A stretch of DNA of 49,551 bases from Bacillota bacterium (GTDB lineage Bacteria > Bacillota > Sulfobacillia > DUSP01 > JBFMCS01), in NCBI GenBank assembly GCA_040754315.1, contig JBFMCS010000056.1:1-49551 (forward strand), read 5' to 3'. The position numbers and the translations under genes were made by a program. Shown one piece after another: positions 1 to 9,241 of this stretch (its first letter is position 1; every line of letters starts with the position of its first letter). The notes under the pieces were generated by a model. The model was not told the origin of the DNA, did not search any database, and saw nothing but the letters and a program-made list of their open reading frames with translations.

Positions 1-423
1 GCCTTGCGCTGCTGCCTGCTCAGCGGCAGATTTGACGAATTCTGGGCTCGCTATCGGCCGAATAGCCTCCGGTAGGTTCTCTAAAGTGGAATTGCCAATT
101 ATTTACTCATAAGATTGTCGTGCACCCCAAACTTTCAAGTACTTTTTTGCTTGATGCAACGGGGTCTCCGCGTCACTTGGGTACACGACAAGTCTGTGAG
201 GCAATAAACGGTAGGAATGAATGCTTTGGCCCAACTTGACCCAGCGCCACTCCTTATCTTGGGGGCGTACTGGGTGAGCAAGGGGGCTGAAATGGGCAAG
301 CAGCAGCCACTCCCCCACCCACCCCAGCACACCGGGTGGGCACCGGGTGGGCAGGGGGGCGTCACTGTCACCAAAGTTTAGTTGAGCGGGCGGTGATTAG
401 TCACCCGCTCACACCCAGATGTG
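1..423. other. gene-poor left edge with possible transposase debris
   Basis: No convincing intact gene. On the minus strand a 75-codon open frame (330 to 103) contains the stretch HSYRLLPHRLVVYPSD and looks protein-like, perhaps the tail of a transposase, but it has no visible start signal and no family I can name firmly. A short tandem duplication of ACCGGGTGGGC lies near 330-352. The region is downstream of the tct operon. Confidence 0.3.
383..411 (-). terminator. hairpin after tctA
   Basis: Just past the tctA stop, the minus strand can fold TGAGCGGG against CCCGCTCA (404-411 with 383-390), with a further TGA/TCA pairing inside. The following bases are only mildly T-rich, so it is a plausible but not strong intrinsic terminator for the tct operon. 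Confidence 0.5.
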
Positions 424-1944
424 TTAAACGGCGACTTTCCGAGCGGCTATCTCCTTCCGGCATCGAATGAAGTCAAGCAGGAAGGGCGTGATCAGGAAGA
501 GAACAGAGAACACTAGGATGATCAAGGTGATGGGACGGATGAAAAAGGCCCCGAAATCCCCCCGGGTCACGGATATGCCGTTGACAAAACCGTTTTCCGC
601 GATGCTCCCGAGGACTAGGCCCAGGATAATGGCAGCGATGGAAAAGTCGAATTTCTTGGCGAAGAAGCCAAGGATGCCACAGGCAAACATCACCCACACA
701 TCCACAAACCGATTGTAGATGGAAAAGGCCCCAAAGACGCAGAATACGAAAATGAAAAGGCTCAGCACCTCGAAGCGCACAAGGAGGAGCCGTATCAGGA
801 AGCGCACGAAGAACATGCCAAAGACAAGCATTACGACGTTCGCTAGAAACATGCCCACGAAGACGGAGTAGGTGAGGTCGGGCATTCGCTGGAAGAGGAG
901 GGGACCCGGCCGCAGGCCATGGAGGATCATGACACTAAGCATCACCGCGGTTGTGGCGCTCCCTGGAATGCCCAGAGTCAGCAGGGGCACCATGGCCCCA
1001 CCCACAGCTGCATTATTGGCGGACTCGGGGGCGGCTATCCCCTCGACGATGCCTGTGCCGAAATCCTGGCGCCGCTTAGAGAAACGGGCCGCCATGCCGT
1101 AGCCGAGGAAAGCGGCGATGGTCGCGCCCGCTCCGGGCAGAATCCCGACGAAATTGCCCAGCAGGGAGGAACGCAGTATGGTTCCGGCGTTCTCCGTGAT
1201 ATCTCGCCTTGGTGGGAAGTTCAGGATCCTTGCATCCTTGATCACCTTGGGGTCAAAGTCCTTGTTAATGTGCTTGTCATACAGGCGGGCAAAGATCTCC
1301 GAAAAAGCGAAGAAGCCGATAATGGCCGGAATGAACCCGATCCCGGCCTGCAGCATTGCATTGCCCAAGGTGAAGCGGGAGATCCCAGAGACCGGGTCCA
1401 GGCCGATGGTAGAAAGCCATAGTCCGAAGGTTACCCCGAGGAGTGCCTTTACCTGGGACTTAGCCCCAATGCTGCCTACTATGGCCAATCCAAGCATGGC
1501 AAGGGCGAAATACTCTGGCGAGCCAAAGGTCAGGGCCACCTTTACGAACTGGGGTGCTACCAGGCTCAGAATCACGGTGCCAATGATGCCGCCCACAAAA
1601 GAGGCGAAGATGGCCATAGCCAGGGCACGTTGGGCTTCTCCCTTCAGGGTCATTGGGTAGCCGTCGATAACCGTGGCCGCCGCCATGACGTCTCCAGGCA
1701 TATTGAAGAGGATGGCGCTGATGGAGCCTCCGTAGGTAGCGGCACAGTAGACTCCTATCATCAGCAATAGTCCAGTTACAGGGGACATGCCATAGGTAAA
1801 GGGAACCAGGAGGCCGACAGCGGTCACCCCGCTCAAACCTGGAATAGCGCCGAAGATGAGCCCGATGACCACCCCTAGAGCGATGGCCAGAAGGTTCACC
1901 CACATAACGGTGGTCTGCAGGCCAATGTAGAAGAACTCTAACAT
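424..1944 (-). CDS. tctA: TctA family large permease of a tripartite tricarboxylate transporter
   Basis: 506 aa, the usual size for TctA, the large membrane subunit (about 12 helices) of the tripartite tricarboxylate transporters that import carboxylates with a periplasmic-type binding protein. The family's glycine-rich early segment is visible (GLIFGAIPGLSGVTAVGLL) and repeats in form near the middle (LLGNFVGILPGAGATIAAFLG), as expected for the internal two-fold repeat. ATG with AGGAGGG seven bases upstream. It is the last gene of tctC-tctB-tctA, 116 bp after tctB. The substrate cannot be read from sequence; citrate, other di- or tricarboxylates or aromatic acids are all possible. Identification of the family is secure. 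Confidence 0.95.
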   Translation of the reverse strand: MLEFFYIGLQTTVMWVNLLAIALGVVIGLIFGAIPGLSGVTAVGLLVPFTYGMSPVTGLLLMIGVYCAATYGGSISAILFNMPGDVMAAATVIDGYPMTLKGEAQRALAMAIFASFVGGIIGTVILSLVAPQFVKVALTFGSPEYFALAMLGLAIVGSIGAKSQVKALLGVTFGLWLSTIGLDPVSGISRFTLGNAMLQAGIGFIPAIIGFFAFSEIFARLYDKHINKDFDPKVIKDARILNFPPRRDITENAGTILRSSLLGNFVGILPGAGATIAAFLGYGMAARFSKRRQDFGTGIVEGIAAPESANNAAVGGAMVPLLTLGIPGSATTAVMLSVMILHGLRPGPLLFQRMPDLTYSVFVGMFLANVVMLVFGMFFVRFLIRLLLVRFEVLSLFIFVFCVFGAFSIYNRFVDVWVMFACGILGFFAKKFDFSIAAIILGLVLGSIAENGFVNGISVTRGDFGAFFIRPITLIILVFSVLFLITPFLLDFIRCRKEIAARKVAV

Positions 1945-2060
1945 GAAGATCCCTCCTGCCTTGCGCTTGATGCCCTTAGAAGCCGGGTTTCCCCAGACTA
2001 CGACCGGAACGGCACCGCCAGTTCACATGATGCCAGGGAACAGGGTGGCCTGGCAGCCTG

Positions 2061-2735
2061 CTAGTAGAATAGGTTACTCACATCCCGAAAGAATCCGATT
2101 CCGCGCGGTACGGATACTACCAGGACTTTGGTGAAGACCACCAGAATAACCGCGACCATGGCCAACGGCGTGATGACCAGCACTAAGGCTCGCCGCTCTC
2201 TCAGCAGGAAGAGGTAGGCGAAACCGAACAAGGCGGTACTGGTGATAAACCCCATTATTTGAATGAGATACAGGTAGATAAAAGACAGTCCCACGATGAG
2301 AACAAAACGCACAAGCTCCCGGGAGGTAGGTTGCTCCTCCTGGGCTTTCGATGCGGCCTCCGGGGCCTCGAGTTCCCGCGGGGAGAGTGCCCGGCCGTCT
2401 TTCAGAAGTCCCCCCCGTAGGCTGGATTCCGTCTCCTCGACAAGGTAGCGCCCGTTCTCTTGAGTCTCAGGCGATTCGCAGGCTTGCTTGTCTTTAATCT
2501 TCCTGTAAGCGCCATATAGCAGCACAGCGGCGAGGACGGCTCCGATCAGCAGGGTCCAGCCCGGCCAAAAGGCGGGGCTCACGAATCGCCACTTCTTGAC
2601 CTGCAGGTTTATGAACTCACCGATGAACAGCCGCGCCCCCAGGAAGAAGACCAAGAGAACTGCCGCTACGGTCAACTCCCCGTATCTTCGCCACTTTATC
2701 ATCAGGTCGTCCAGGGTTTCCATGATCTTCAGCAC
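2061..2735 (-). CDS. tctB: TctB family small permease subunit
   Basis: 224 aa, four predicted membrane segments (about 20-40, 55-75, 145-165 and 185-210) separated by a charged cytoplasmic stretch rich in Glu and Arg, which is longer than in compact TctB proteins of about 150 aa. TctB is the poorly conserved small membrane subunit of the tripartite tricarboxylate transporters. The start is a GTG at 2735 behind an AGAGGTGG Shine-Dalgarno; an ATG four codons in (2723) is an alternative. Placed between the binding protein and the large permease. It ends in TAG. Family call rests on position, size and hydropathy. Confidence 0.85.
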   Translation of the reverse strand: MLKIMETLDDLMIKWRRYGELTVAAVLLVFFLGARLFIGEFINLQVKKWRFVSPAFWPGWTLLIGAVLAAVLLYGAYRKIKDKQACESPETQENGRYLVEETESSLRGGLLKDGRALSPRELEAPEAASKAQEEQPTSRELVRFVLIVGLSFIYLYLIQIMGFITSTALFGFAYLFLLRERRALVLVITPLAMVAVILVVFTKVLVVSVPRGIGFFRDVSNLFY

Positions 2736-2786
2736 GATCGTTCACCACCTCTGGGCTTATTGGCCAGCACGAAAGGGGATGTGACT

Positions 2787-2812
2787 AAAAGGGGGAAGGG
2801 GATGCCTTCCCC
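2787..2812 (-). terminator. hairpin between tctC and tctB
   Basis: The minus strand just after tctC forms GGGGAAGG/CCTTCCCC (2805-2812 with 2792-2799) followed by TTTT at 2787-2790. This looks like a weak intrinsic terminator inside the operon. It would let the binding protein be made in excess over the permease, as is common in binding-protein transporters. Confidence 0.55.
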
Positions 2813-2816
2813 TCTC

Positions 2817-3959
2817 CTAGTCCGAGATGTAGCCCAGTTCCTTGGCCAGATCACGCAGCCCTTCCACTTCGTGCTTCGCGTATTCCTCGAACTCCTCCGA
2901 GTTCAGGTACGCCTTGGGCAGATGCTGGAAGAATTCTACCTCATACTCAGCGTAGTAGGGCAGCTTGGAGGCTGCGTAAAAGGAGTTGTGCAGGTAGTCA
3001 ATGATCTTAGGGTCAGTCCCCTTAACGGTAACCATGCCGCGCCAGCGACCCACAGGGACGCTGAAACCCAGGTCGGCTATACAGGGGATACTGGGATCGA
3101 TCTCATTGAAGACGATGCTACCACCATAAGCCAGGGGGCGGATGTCGCCGTTCTTGTAGAGATCGATTACCGTGCCCGCTGTCTCGTGCATGATATCCAC
3201 ATGTCCACCGAGGAGACTGGTTGTCCGCTCCCCGACCTTGTCATAGGGCACGTAGATGATGTCAGTGCCCAGTTCTTTGGAAAGGGATGCGATCCGGAAC
3301 TCATCATCCCCGCCTGCTCCCGCGCCACAGATGGTTAGCCGGCCGGGGTTGGCCTTGGCGTAGTCGAAGGCGTCTTGGATGGTCTTGAAGGGGCTATCCG
3401 CGCGGACCCAGTAGATCTCGGTGGCGCCCTGGTTTCGGATGATGAAATCCGTATCATTGGTGAAGGAGTGAGGCTGGGTACCCAAGGCGTCGTTGATGGT
3501 CTGGTTAGCGATGGCCCCATAAATCGTGTAGCCGTCCGCCGGTTGGGTAAGCAGGTAGGCCAGGCCGATCTCACCGCCGCCGCCGGGCATATTGTTGTAG
3601 ACTATGCTTACGCCCATAATCTTCGCGGCGTCCTGGCCGATGTGCCTTGCGTAGCTGTCCGAGCCCCCGCCTTCACCCCAGGGAATGACATACTCGATGG
3701 AGCGAGCAGGATACCCTTCGGGCTTTGGAATGACCTTCTGAAGTTCAGCGATGGCCTGATCCAGGTCATATTCCTTTTCGTTGAAATCAGCGATCATCGC
3801 GTCAATAGCGGCAATCACCTCGGACTGGCTGGGCCACTCAGGGCCGCCATCACTGGTTTCAGCTGGCGGCTCGGTCTTGGCCCTTTCCCCACACCCGCCC
3901 AGCGCGAATAAGCTGAACACCGTCAAGAGCACCACTGCCAGCGCAATACTCCTTTTCAT
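2817..3959 (-). CDS. tctC: TctC/Bug family lipoprotein binding protein
   Basis: About 380 aa. Captures the carboxylate outside the cell and delivers it to TctA/TctB. The start chosen is the ATG at 3959 (MKRSIALAVV), behind GGGGAGG; an upstream GTG would add 16 residues before the signal peptide and is unlikely. A lipoprotein signal with lipobox LGGC places the mature N-terminus on a Cys near residue 23. An acidic linker of about 50 residues (including a helical EVIAAIDAMIADFNEKEY) comes before the typical Bug-fold start SIEYVIPWGEGGGSD, longer than usual. The motifs PGGGGEIGLAYLL and GGHVDIM fit the family. First gene of the operon; it ends in TAG. Confidence 0.93.
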   Translation of the reverse strand: MKRSIALAVVLLTVFSLFALGGCGERAKTEPPAETSDGGPEWPSQSEVIAAIDAMIADFNEKEYDLDQAIAELQKVIPKPEGYPARSIEYVIPWGEGGGSDSYARHIGQDAAKIMGVSIVYNNMPGGGGEIGLAYLLTQPADGYTIYGAIANQTINDALGTQPHSFTNDTDFIIRNQGATEIYWVRADSPFKTIQDAFDYAKANPGRLTICGAGAGGDDEFRIASLSKELGTDIIYVPYDKVGERTTSLLGGHVDIMHETAGTVIDLYKNGDIRPLAYGGSIVFNEIDPSIPCIADLGFSVPVGRWRGMVTVKGTDPKIIDYLHNSFYAASKLPYYAEYEVEFFQHLPKAYLNSEEFEEYAKHEVEGLRDLAKELGYISD

Positions 3960-4929
3960 GTCTCTTGAACCCTCCCCTTGTCTGTCCTTCCGAGGCTCCC
4001 AGAGCACAGCAATAACTCATCTGAGCCACGTTGACGTATGGACTTGCCACTCGGTTGTTCCCTCCCTGCGTCCCAAAGGGAGATACTGGCCCTTGAGGTT
4101 TGGCCTGATGGTGGAGCATGACCTCTGTCTATCGCACAGATCCCCGGCGCAGGCGCCGCCGGTCAAGAGATGACAGCGACATCACGGGTGCCTTCTTGGG
4201 CGGCGTCAAGGTCATAGGCTGCACTTCCCTCCTCTGATCCTGCAACACCTCCTCCGGCGGGAAGACTTCGCAACCGCTTGTGTCCACCGGCGAACAATGC
4301 CCACCTTGAGAATTGCAGCAGCGTTGGATACACGACAGGGCTTCCGGGCCAAGCAGGCCTTCCAGTTCCCTTGCTTTAGCGCCAAACCGGCCGCGCACTA
4401 CGGCGAATGGATCAGCAATGTTGCGTCTAGCGCCTCTTTATTTAATGTTTTCACTATGCGTCTATTGCCTAATTATTCCTTCTTTCCCCTTACTCTCCCC
4501 GTGGAATTCTCCCGGGGGCCTAGACTCCTGCCTCACCTTAGGAATTACACATCTTGCGAGCGAAGCGCCCAGTCTCTCCGGTAGCGACCCTGGGTTGACC
4601 TCCAACCACTCGCAGGGAGACTCCCAATTCGGGTGCTTAGACTCTATTGTGGAAGCGCCGAGGGACCAGCACCTTCACGGTGAACCCTGCGTTTCGGTGT
4701 TGTTGCTGGCATAGAATGACTCAGGATCACCGGAGGAGAATCGACCCACCTCCCGGCGAAAGACACAACCGGTTAGGCCAAGACCTGGAAGGTGTCAACA
4801 CCAATGCTGGGAGAGGCATTTGCGATGTACCGATACGATTAAGGGTAGTAGCCCTAAGCGGCCTTAATAATGGCTTGGGGGAGGAGGATGAAGGTGTGAT
4901 TGGGGTAAGGGGTGTTCAGTGAGTGGTAC

Positions 4930-5062
4930 ACCTAGCAATGCAAGCCGCCGCTTGCACTCGATACCGACTTCTGGGCGGGAGAGCGGTATCTAGAATACTC
5001 CTCTCGCCAAGCCCCTCAATCTCCTCCCACCCAAACAGCCGCCCCTGCGGCATAATTGCCAT
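4930..5062 (-). pseudogene. 5' remnant of a transposase gene
   Basis: A minus-strand ATG at 5062 sits behind a very good Shine-Dalgarno (AGGAGGGAGGACC) and begins MAIMPQGRLFGWEEIEGLGE. This resembles the N-terminus of clostridial transposases that open with a short 'LFxWEEIExL' segment. Similarity stops after about 20 residues and the frame ends around 4915, so only the start survives. The good promoter and ribosome site with no protein behind them fit a truncated insertion sequence. The family assignment is from memory of such N-termini and is tentative. Confidence 0.35.
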
Positions 5063-5154
5063 GGGTGGTCCTCCCTCCTGTCAGGGGTTTTGTCTCCAAA
5101 CGTCACTTCCCAACACAATGAGGGCAGCATCACCTGGTTTCACCTGGGGTCGGT

Positions 5155-5182
5155 CTTATAAAACCATCCCTATCCATGACAA
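5155..5182 (-). promoter_or_regulatory. sigma-A-like promoter of the transposase remnant
   Basis: Minus strand: TTGTCA (5182-5177), 16 bp, TATAAG (5160-5155). Both hexamers match five of six consensus bases. It lies about 90 bp upstream of the transposase ATG at 5062. Confidence 0.5.
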
Positions 5183-5402
5183 AAAACCCCGCGTATGCAC
5201 TATCCCGTCGGGTAAAAGCCTTTCTTCCCTCTACTATCACCCATGCTTAACCTGCCGGTCTTCTGCAACGCACATGGCTCGAACAAGACCGATAGTCATG
5301 ATGTCCTAACGTCAACTGGCGCTTCGTTAACGGACCCTTGACACCCCCCTGCTCCCAGGTATTCTGACCTTCAATCGCCAGGGGCGACAGCCCTGTCTCG
5401 CT

Positions 5403-6254
5403 TCACAGCGGCTGACCTGGGGATCCCCGAATAAGGCTGTCAAGGAGGCCAGATAGCACTCTTGCTCTTTCCCCCAGCGGCTCAAGACAGGCACGAGCGC
5501 TGTCTAGGGAGACCCTGGCCATGGCCAGGGTCTCCTTGCGGCCAATGACCCTGACGGCATTGAGGCCCTCGGAATCGGTAAAGTCCGCCAGGTCATCCAG
5601 CAGCTGGTAGGCCCTCCCCGTCTCCATCCCGTACTGCCCCAGGAGGGACAGGGTTTCCGGCGAGGCACCAGCAGCCATAGCCCCCATCCGAGCCGCCGCC
5701 TGGAATAGAGCACCGGTCTTCTTCCGGTGGACCTCCAGGAGAAACTCCCTGCTAACCGGACAGGGGGTGGCATCTGCAACCTGGCCTGCGATGATGCCTG
5801 TACACCCTGCCGCCCTGGCCAGTTCCAAGATGATCCCAGGCCATGCCCCCTTCGCCTCCCGGGCCTTCTCAGACAGCACCTCGAAGGCCAGCGTGAGCAG
5901 GGCATCCCCAGCCAGCACCGCTGTGGCCTCTCCGTACGCCTTGTGCACAGTGGGTAGGCCCCTCCGGATCTCCGCATTGTCCATGCAGGGGAGGTCATCG
6001 TGGACCAGGGAATAGGCGTGAACCATTTCCAGGGACAGCGCAGCCGGTAACACCGCCGCTGCCTTAACCCCGCAGGCCTCAGAAGAGGCCAGGCACAGGA
6101 CGGGCCTCAGCCTCTTACCTCCACCCATGAGCGCGTGGCGCATGGCAGCAAGGAGCGCGTCTGGACATCCCCTCTGCCCCTGGATTGACAGGGATCCCTC
6201 CAGGCCCTGGTCTACCAGGAGCCTGAGGCGCCCCCACGCAGTCTCGAATTCCAT
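5403..6254 (-). CDS. ispA: polyprenyl (farnesyl/geranylgeranyl) diphosphate synthase
   Basis: 283 aa, cytosolic prenyltransferase that condenses isopentenyl diphosphate with allylic diphosphates. The first aspartate-rich motif is DDLPCMDN (near residue 92) and the second is DDLADFTD (near 219), slightly degenerate against the usual DDxxD but with the key aspartates. Other family signatures are GGKRLRPVL and KKTGALFQAA. ATG behind GGGGGTG. It closes the nusB-xseA-xseB-ispA block, a conserved order in Bacillota where dxs often follows. Chain length cannot be fixed from sequence, though size and context favour FPP synthase. Confidence 0.93.
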   Translation of the reverse strand: MEFETAWGRLRLLVDQGLEGSLSIQGQRGCPDALLAAMRHALMGGGKRLRPVLCLASSEACGVKAAAVLPAALSLEMVHAYSLVHDDLPCMDNAEIRRGLPTVHKAYGEATAVLAGDALLTLAFEVLSEKAREAKGAWPGIILELARAAGCTGIIAGQVADATPCPVSREFLLEVHRKKTGALFQAAARMGAMAAGASPETLSLLGQYGMETGRAYQLLDDLADFTDSEGLNAVRVIGRKETLAMARVSLDSARACLEPLGERARVLSGLLDSLIRGSPGQPL

Positions 6255-6284
6255 CCCTACACCCCCGTGAGGAAGCAGGTATCT

Positions 6285-6539
6285 TCACGGTTTCTCCTCA
6301 AGCTCCGGGGCGGTAACCGTCAGGATGCGCTGCCCCTCAGCCAGCACCTTCTCTATCTTTCTCTCTGCCTCCTCCAGCCTCCCATGGCACAGTCGCGAGA
6401 GGGCCATGCCCTCCTGGAAGAGCGCCAGGGATTCGTCCAGGCCAATCTCGGATGTCTCAAGCCGCCTCACCACTTCCTCTAGCCTGGAGAGGGCCTCCTC
6501 GAAGGTCATGCCGCCTCTCTCTTCCAGCGCCCTCTTCAA
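6285..6539 (-). CDS. xseB: exodeoxyribonuclease VII small subunit
   Basis: 84 aa. XseB binds the long helices of XseA to form the ExoVII nuclease that degrades single-stranded DNA from both ends. The family core is visible: MTFEEALSRLEEVVRRLE then LDESLALFQEGMAL, a helical hairpin. The ATG at 6539 overlaps the xseA stop as ATGA, so the two are translationally coupled; an inner ATG (MTFEEAL) is an alternative start. The pairing with xseA makes the call secure. Confidence 0.93.
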   Translation of the reverse strand: MKRALEERGGMTFEEALSRLEEVVRRLETSEIGLDESLALFQEGMALSRLCHGRLEEAERKIEKVLAEGQRILTVTAPELEEKP

Positions 6540-7765
6540 TGGCCATCCACCCCTTTTTCCTTCTTGGGAATTACCTCGATCACCTCACAGTGAACCTCGC
6601 CATCCCTCAGGACTACGGCAACACCATCCCCGGCGGACGCCTGGGAGACACTGCCCAGGAGTCTCCGCCCTGGTTCCAGCAGGGTGATGGAGTACCCCCT
6701 GGCGAGCACCGCTAAGGGGCTAAGCGCCTGGAGCCTCGCGGCCATCTCCGAGCTCCTGGAGGTCTTCCTTCCCAGCAGGTTGACCATGGCCCGTTCCATT
6801 CGGGTGGACAGGTCGTCAAGCTGCTGCCGCCTCTGGTTTATTCGATCCATGGGCCTGGAGAGTGCAGGGCTCCGGGCTAGGCCCTCCCACCGCCCCCTCA
6901 GCAGAGAGCGTCGTCTCTCCAGGGCCATCGCCAGCCGCCTCTTGAGGCCTCCCAGGCCTGAGAGAAGGTGCGCCTTCTCCGGCAGGGCCATCTCCGCCGC
7001 TGCCGATGGTGTCGGAGCCCTGGCGTCAGCCACCAGGTCAGCCAGGGTGGTGTCGGTCTGGTGACCGACGGCGGATATCACCGGGACCCGCGAGGAAAAC
7101 ACCGCGCGGGCCACCTCCTCCGAGTCAAAGGCACCGAGGTCCTCCTGGCTACCGCCGCCCCTGCCCACGATGATGACGTCCACTCCGTCGACCTGGTTCA
7201 GCGAGACCAAGGCCCTATGGATGCTGGCGGGAGCGCTGTCCCCTTGGACCTGGACAGGCGCGAGCACCAGGTGGCAGTTGGGATAGCGCCGTCTGGCAAC
7301 AGAAATGATGTCTCTCAGGGCAGCGCTTGTCGGCGAAGTAGCCACGCCCACCTTCCGGGGGAGCATGGGAAGGGGTCTTTTACGGGACGAGTGAAAGAGG
7401 CCTTCAGCCTCCAGGCGAGCCTTCAGCCGCTCGTATTCCTCCTTGATGGCTCCCGCACCATCCAGCTCCAGCGCCTCGACGTACAGCTGGTATGCCCCGT
7501 CGCGCTCATATACCCCCAGGGACCCGGTGGCTACCACGGCGTCCCCGTCCCTGCATAAGAGGGAAAGATAGGCCCTCCGGGAGCGGAACATCACGCACCG
7601 GAGGGCGGAAAACTGGTCCTTCAGGGTGAAGTAGGTATGGCCTGAGGTGTGAACCCTGAAGTTGGAGAGCTCTCCGCGCACGCGCACACCCCTCAAGGCG
7701 TCGTCGCCCTCCAGCTTGCCCTTGACCATCCTGGTTATTTCGATGACCTCCAGGATTCCTTCCAA
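6536..7765 (-). CDS. xseA: exodeoxyribonuclease VII large subunit
   Basis: 409 aa. N-terminal OB-fold (about 1-100, with VRGELSNFRVHTSGHTYFTLKD) followed by the catalytic domain (about 125-300, with GRGGGSQEDLGAFDSEEVARAV and SAVGHQTD) and a helical C-terminal part. Together with XseB it makes the single-strand DNA exonuclease ExoVII used in repair. It starts with TTG at 7765 behind AAGGGA. Overlaps xseB by four bases. Confidence 0.96.
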   Translation of the reverse strand: MEGILEVIEITRMVKGKLEGDDALRGVRVRGELSNFRVHTSGHTYFTLKDQFSALRCVMFRSRRAYLSLLCRDGDAVVATGSLGVYERDGAYQLYVEALELDGAGAIKEEYERLKARLEAEGLFHSSRKRPLPMLPRKVGVATSPTSAALRDIISVARRRYPNCHLVLAPVQVQGDSAPASIHRALVSLNQVDGVDVIIVGRGGGSQEDLGAFDSEEVARAVFSSRVPVISAVGHQTDTTLADLVADARAPTPSAAAEMALPEKAHLLSGLGGLKRRLAMALERRRSLLRGRWEGLARSPALSRPMDRINQRRQQLDDLSTRMERAMVNLLGRKTSRSSEMAARLQALSPLAVLARGYSITLLEPGRRLLGSVSQASAGDGVAVVLRDGEVHCEVIEVIPKKEKGVDGH

Positions 7766-7852
7766 GGGATCCCTTCTTTCGCCACGCCTCGCCCTTGACC
7801 CTATCTATGGTGTTTTGGGCCCCCATGCTGGTGGTCACCGGGCCCCGGTTCG

Positions 7853-9241
7853 CTACCTCTTAGTCTTGAGATACTCGTCCATGGCCTGGGCGGCAGCCTT
7901 ACCGGCCCCCATGGCCAGGATCACTGTTGCCGAGCCCGTAACCGCGTCACCCCCGGCGTAGACCCCCTGCCGGGTGGTGAGCCCTGTTGACTCATCCACG
8001 ATGAGGCCACCCCAGCTGTGGACCTGGAGTCCCTGGGTGGTCCTGGCGCAAATGGGGTTCGGGCTTGTTCCCAAGGCCATGACCATGGTGTCCACCTCCA
8101 TGATGAACTCCGAGCCCTTGCGGGGAACGGGACGGCGGCGACCGGAGGCATCAGGCTCGCCCAGCTCCATCCGGACGCACTCGAGCCCCTTGACCCAGCC
8201 CTTCTCATCCCCTAGTATCCTTACGGGAAGGGTGAGCATCTCGAAGATGACCCCTTCCTCTTTGGCATTCTCCACCTCTTCGAGCCTTGCCGGCATCTCC
8301 ACCTCGGAGCGCCTGTAGACAATGTGGGCTTCCTCCGCGCCCAGCCTCAGGGCACAGCGCACGGAGTCCATGGCCACGTTGCCTCCCCCTATCACCGCCA
8401 CGCGCTTCCCGCACTTGATGGGGGTATCATACACCGGGAACAGGTATGCCTTCATAAGGTTGGTCCTGGTGAGCCACTCGTTGGCGGAGTAGACCCCCAT
8501 GAGGTTCTCACCAGGGATGTCCATGAACTTGGGAAGGCCTGCACCGGTACCCAGGAAGACCGCCTCATAACCGCCAGCGAAAAGGTCGTCTACGGTGAGA
8601 GTCCTTCCCACTATGGCATTGAGTACCAGCTCTACACCAAGGCTTTTTACGTACTCCACCTCTTCTGCCACGATCTGTTTGGGCAGGCGGAACTCGGGAA
8701 TCCCATAAACCAGCACGCCACCGGGGGCGTGAAGGGCCTCAAACATGGTGACCTGGTAACCCAGCTTTGCTAGGTCACCCGCACAGGTCAGCCCGGCGGG
8801 GCCGGAGCCCACGATGGCAACCTTCTGCCCCACAGGTTCTGGCTTCAAAGGGGGCTTGAGTCCAGCCTTTCGCTGGTAGTCCACGGCAAAGCGCTCCAGG
8901 CGGCCGATGGCGACGGGCTCGCCCTTCTTCCCCAGGACACAGGTCTTCTCACACTGCTCCTCCTGTGGGCACACCCTGCCGCACACCGCGGGCAGGCTGT
9001 TGGTCTCCTTGATCTTCTCTCCTGCGCCGGCATAGTCGCCTTCGTGTATCATCTCGATAAACTGGGGAATCTGTACGTTCACAGGGCAACCCGGCACGCA
9101 CAGGGGTTTCTTGCACTGGATGCACCGGGAAGCCTCCTTCTTGGCCATCTCCTCGTCAAAACCCAGCGCAACCTCGTTGAAGTTCTGAACCCGGTCCTCA
9201 GGCCGCTGCCGGGGCATCTCTTGCCTAGGCGTCTTGCTCAC
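7853..9241 (-). CDS. nfnB: NfnB-type large subunit of NADH-dependent ferredoxin:NADP oxidoreductase (glutamate synthase small-subunit family)
   Basis: 462 aa. Two N-terminal [4Fe-4S] cysteine sets (C40, C43, C48, C52 and C87, C91, C97, C101) precede an FAD Rossmann motif GSGPAG (145-150) and a second NAD(P) motif GGGNVAMDS near 290. This domain order is shared by GltD and NfnB. The gene directly overlaps an NfnA-type flavoprotein (GTGA), and no glutamate synthase large subunit is near. In anaerobes this pair forms the electron-bifurcating NfnAB complex, which couples ferredoxin and NADH oxidation to NADP reduction in the cytosol. Stop is TAG. The Nfn reading rests on the partner gene; the fold is certain. 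Confidence 0.9.
   Translation of the reverse strand: MSKTPRQEMPRQRPEDRVQNFNEVALGFDEEMAKKEASRCIQCKKPLCVPGCPVNVQIPQFIEMIHEGDYAGAGEKIKETNSLPAVCGRVCPQEEQCEKTCVLGKKGEPVAIGRLERFAVDYQRKAGLKPPLKPEPVGQKVAIVGSGPAGLTCAGDLAKLGYQVTMFEALHAPGGVLVYGIPEFRLPKQIVAEEVEYVKSLGVELVLNAIVGRTLTVDDLFAGGYEAVFLGTGAGLPKFMDIPGENLMGVYSANEWLTRTNLMKAYLFPVYDTPIKCGKRVAVIGGGNVAMDSVRCALRLGAEEAHIVYRRSEVEMPARLEEVENAKEEGVIFEMLTLPVRILGDEKGWVKGLECVRMELGEPDASGRRRPVPRKGSEFIMEVDTMVMALGTSPNPICARTTQGLQVHSWGGLIVDESTGLTTRQGVYAGGDAVTGSATVILAMGAGKAAAQAMDEYLKTKR

Larger units (their letters stand above)
4008..5402. other. 1.4-kb gene-poor region upstream of tctC
   Basis: Holds the tct operon leader, a truncated transposase start with its own promoter (annotated separately at 4930-5062 and 5155-5182), and a perfect short palindrome TGCAAGC-CGCC-GCTTGCA at 4939-4956. 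The open frames in 4130-4920 show no family features, codon pattern or start signals I trust. It looks like decayed mobile DNA. Confidence 0.5.

Noticed and set aside
4129-4398. 89-codon minus-strand frame with several cysteines
   Set aside because: GTG start without ribosome site, no domain, and the surrounding DNA looks decayed.
4939-4956. Palindrome TGCAAGC-CGCC-GCTTGCA as a binding site of the mtb regulator
   Set aside because: The half-site differs from GAATGCA and it lies in a transposase remnant far from a -24/-12 element.
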